In this document: positions 5,176 to 5,187 of the stretch, piece after piece
How the letters are laid out: each line of letters starts with the position of its first letter
Numbering within the stretch: position 1 is the first letter of the stretch
NCBI GenBank assembly: GCA_030590585.1
Contig: JAUUYD010000222.1
Location: 1-5,187, forward strand
Source of the DNA: Spirochaeta sp.
GTDB taxonomy: Bacteria; Spirochaetota; Spirochaetia; Spirochaetales_E; Spirochaetaceae_B
Length of the DNA stretch: 5,187 bases
Reading direction: 5' to 3'
Made by a program: the position numbers and the translations under genes
Notes under the pieces: generated by a model
What the model was told of the DNA's origin: nothing
Seen by the model: the letters and a program-made list of their open reading frames with translations, nothing else
Database searches by the model: none

Positions 5176-5187
5176 ATGAGTATGAAA
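5176..5187 (+). CDS. Start of next operon gene (cut by window edge)
   Basis: Only four codons (MSMK) are present. The start is 10 nt after the permease stop with a GAGGT site at proper spacing, so it is almost certainly translated with the transport operon. An ABC ATPase or a second permease would be expected here, because the window has neither, but nothing in four residues identifies it. Confidence 0.6.

Noticed and set aside
1..5187. Mobile element, CRISPR array, tRNA, rRNA or riboswitch
   Set aside because: No transposase or integrase reading frame, regularly spaced repeats, cloverleaf or recognisable aptamer was seen on either strand.

Overview
The window holds ordinary bacterial carbohydrate-utilisation genes. 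The best guess at the source is a spirochaete (Sphaerochaeta, Spirochaeta or Treponema-like). The main clue is the export signal of the solute-binding protein, which ends in AFA followed by NGG; I recall this hydrophobic-core-then-FANGG pattern as common in spirochaete binding proteins. The PfkB kinase also resembles spirochaete hexose kinases as I remember them. Coding DNA is roughly 45-50% GC by hand count. The lineage call is inference, not proof.

Layout. (1) The left edge carries the C-terminal end of a DeoR-family repressor (+ strand, ends 368). (2) Converging on it across a 52-bp gap is a complete PfkB-family sugar-phosphate kinase (- strand, 1326 to 421). (3) A 409-bp divergent intergenic region (1327-1735) follows. 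Its kinase-proximal 120 bp have normal composition. The remaining 295 bp are only about 21% GC, falling to about 8% at 1561-1620. (4) On the + strand lie a ROK-family transcriptional regulator (1736-2989), a periplasmic sugar-binding protein (3039-4094), an RbsC-type ABC permease (4146-5165) and the first codons of a further gene (5176 to the edge). These four are close-packed and look like one transport operon.

How they may work together. The ROK protein keeps the HTH and the zinc motif but lacks the recognisable kinase catalytic Asp, so it is probably a sugar-sensing repressor of the ABC operon and perhaps of the divergent kinase. The binding protein captures a monosaccharide-like ligand and the permease moves it in. 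The ATPase is not in the window and may be the gene that starts at 5176. The kinase could phosphorylate a sugar phosphate derived from the imported sugar, but that link rests on proximity only. The substrate cannot be read from the sequence.

Regulatory points of interest are a near-consensus extended -10 promoter that would start transcription almost exactly at the ROK start codon (leaderless mRNA), a strong GC hairpin with a short U run between binding protein and permease, and a near-perfect palindrome just ahead of the binding-protein gene. I saw no clearly novel system, mobile element, CRISPR array or RNA gene.
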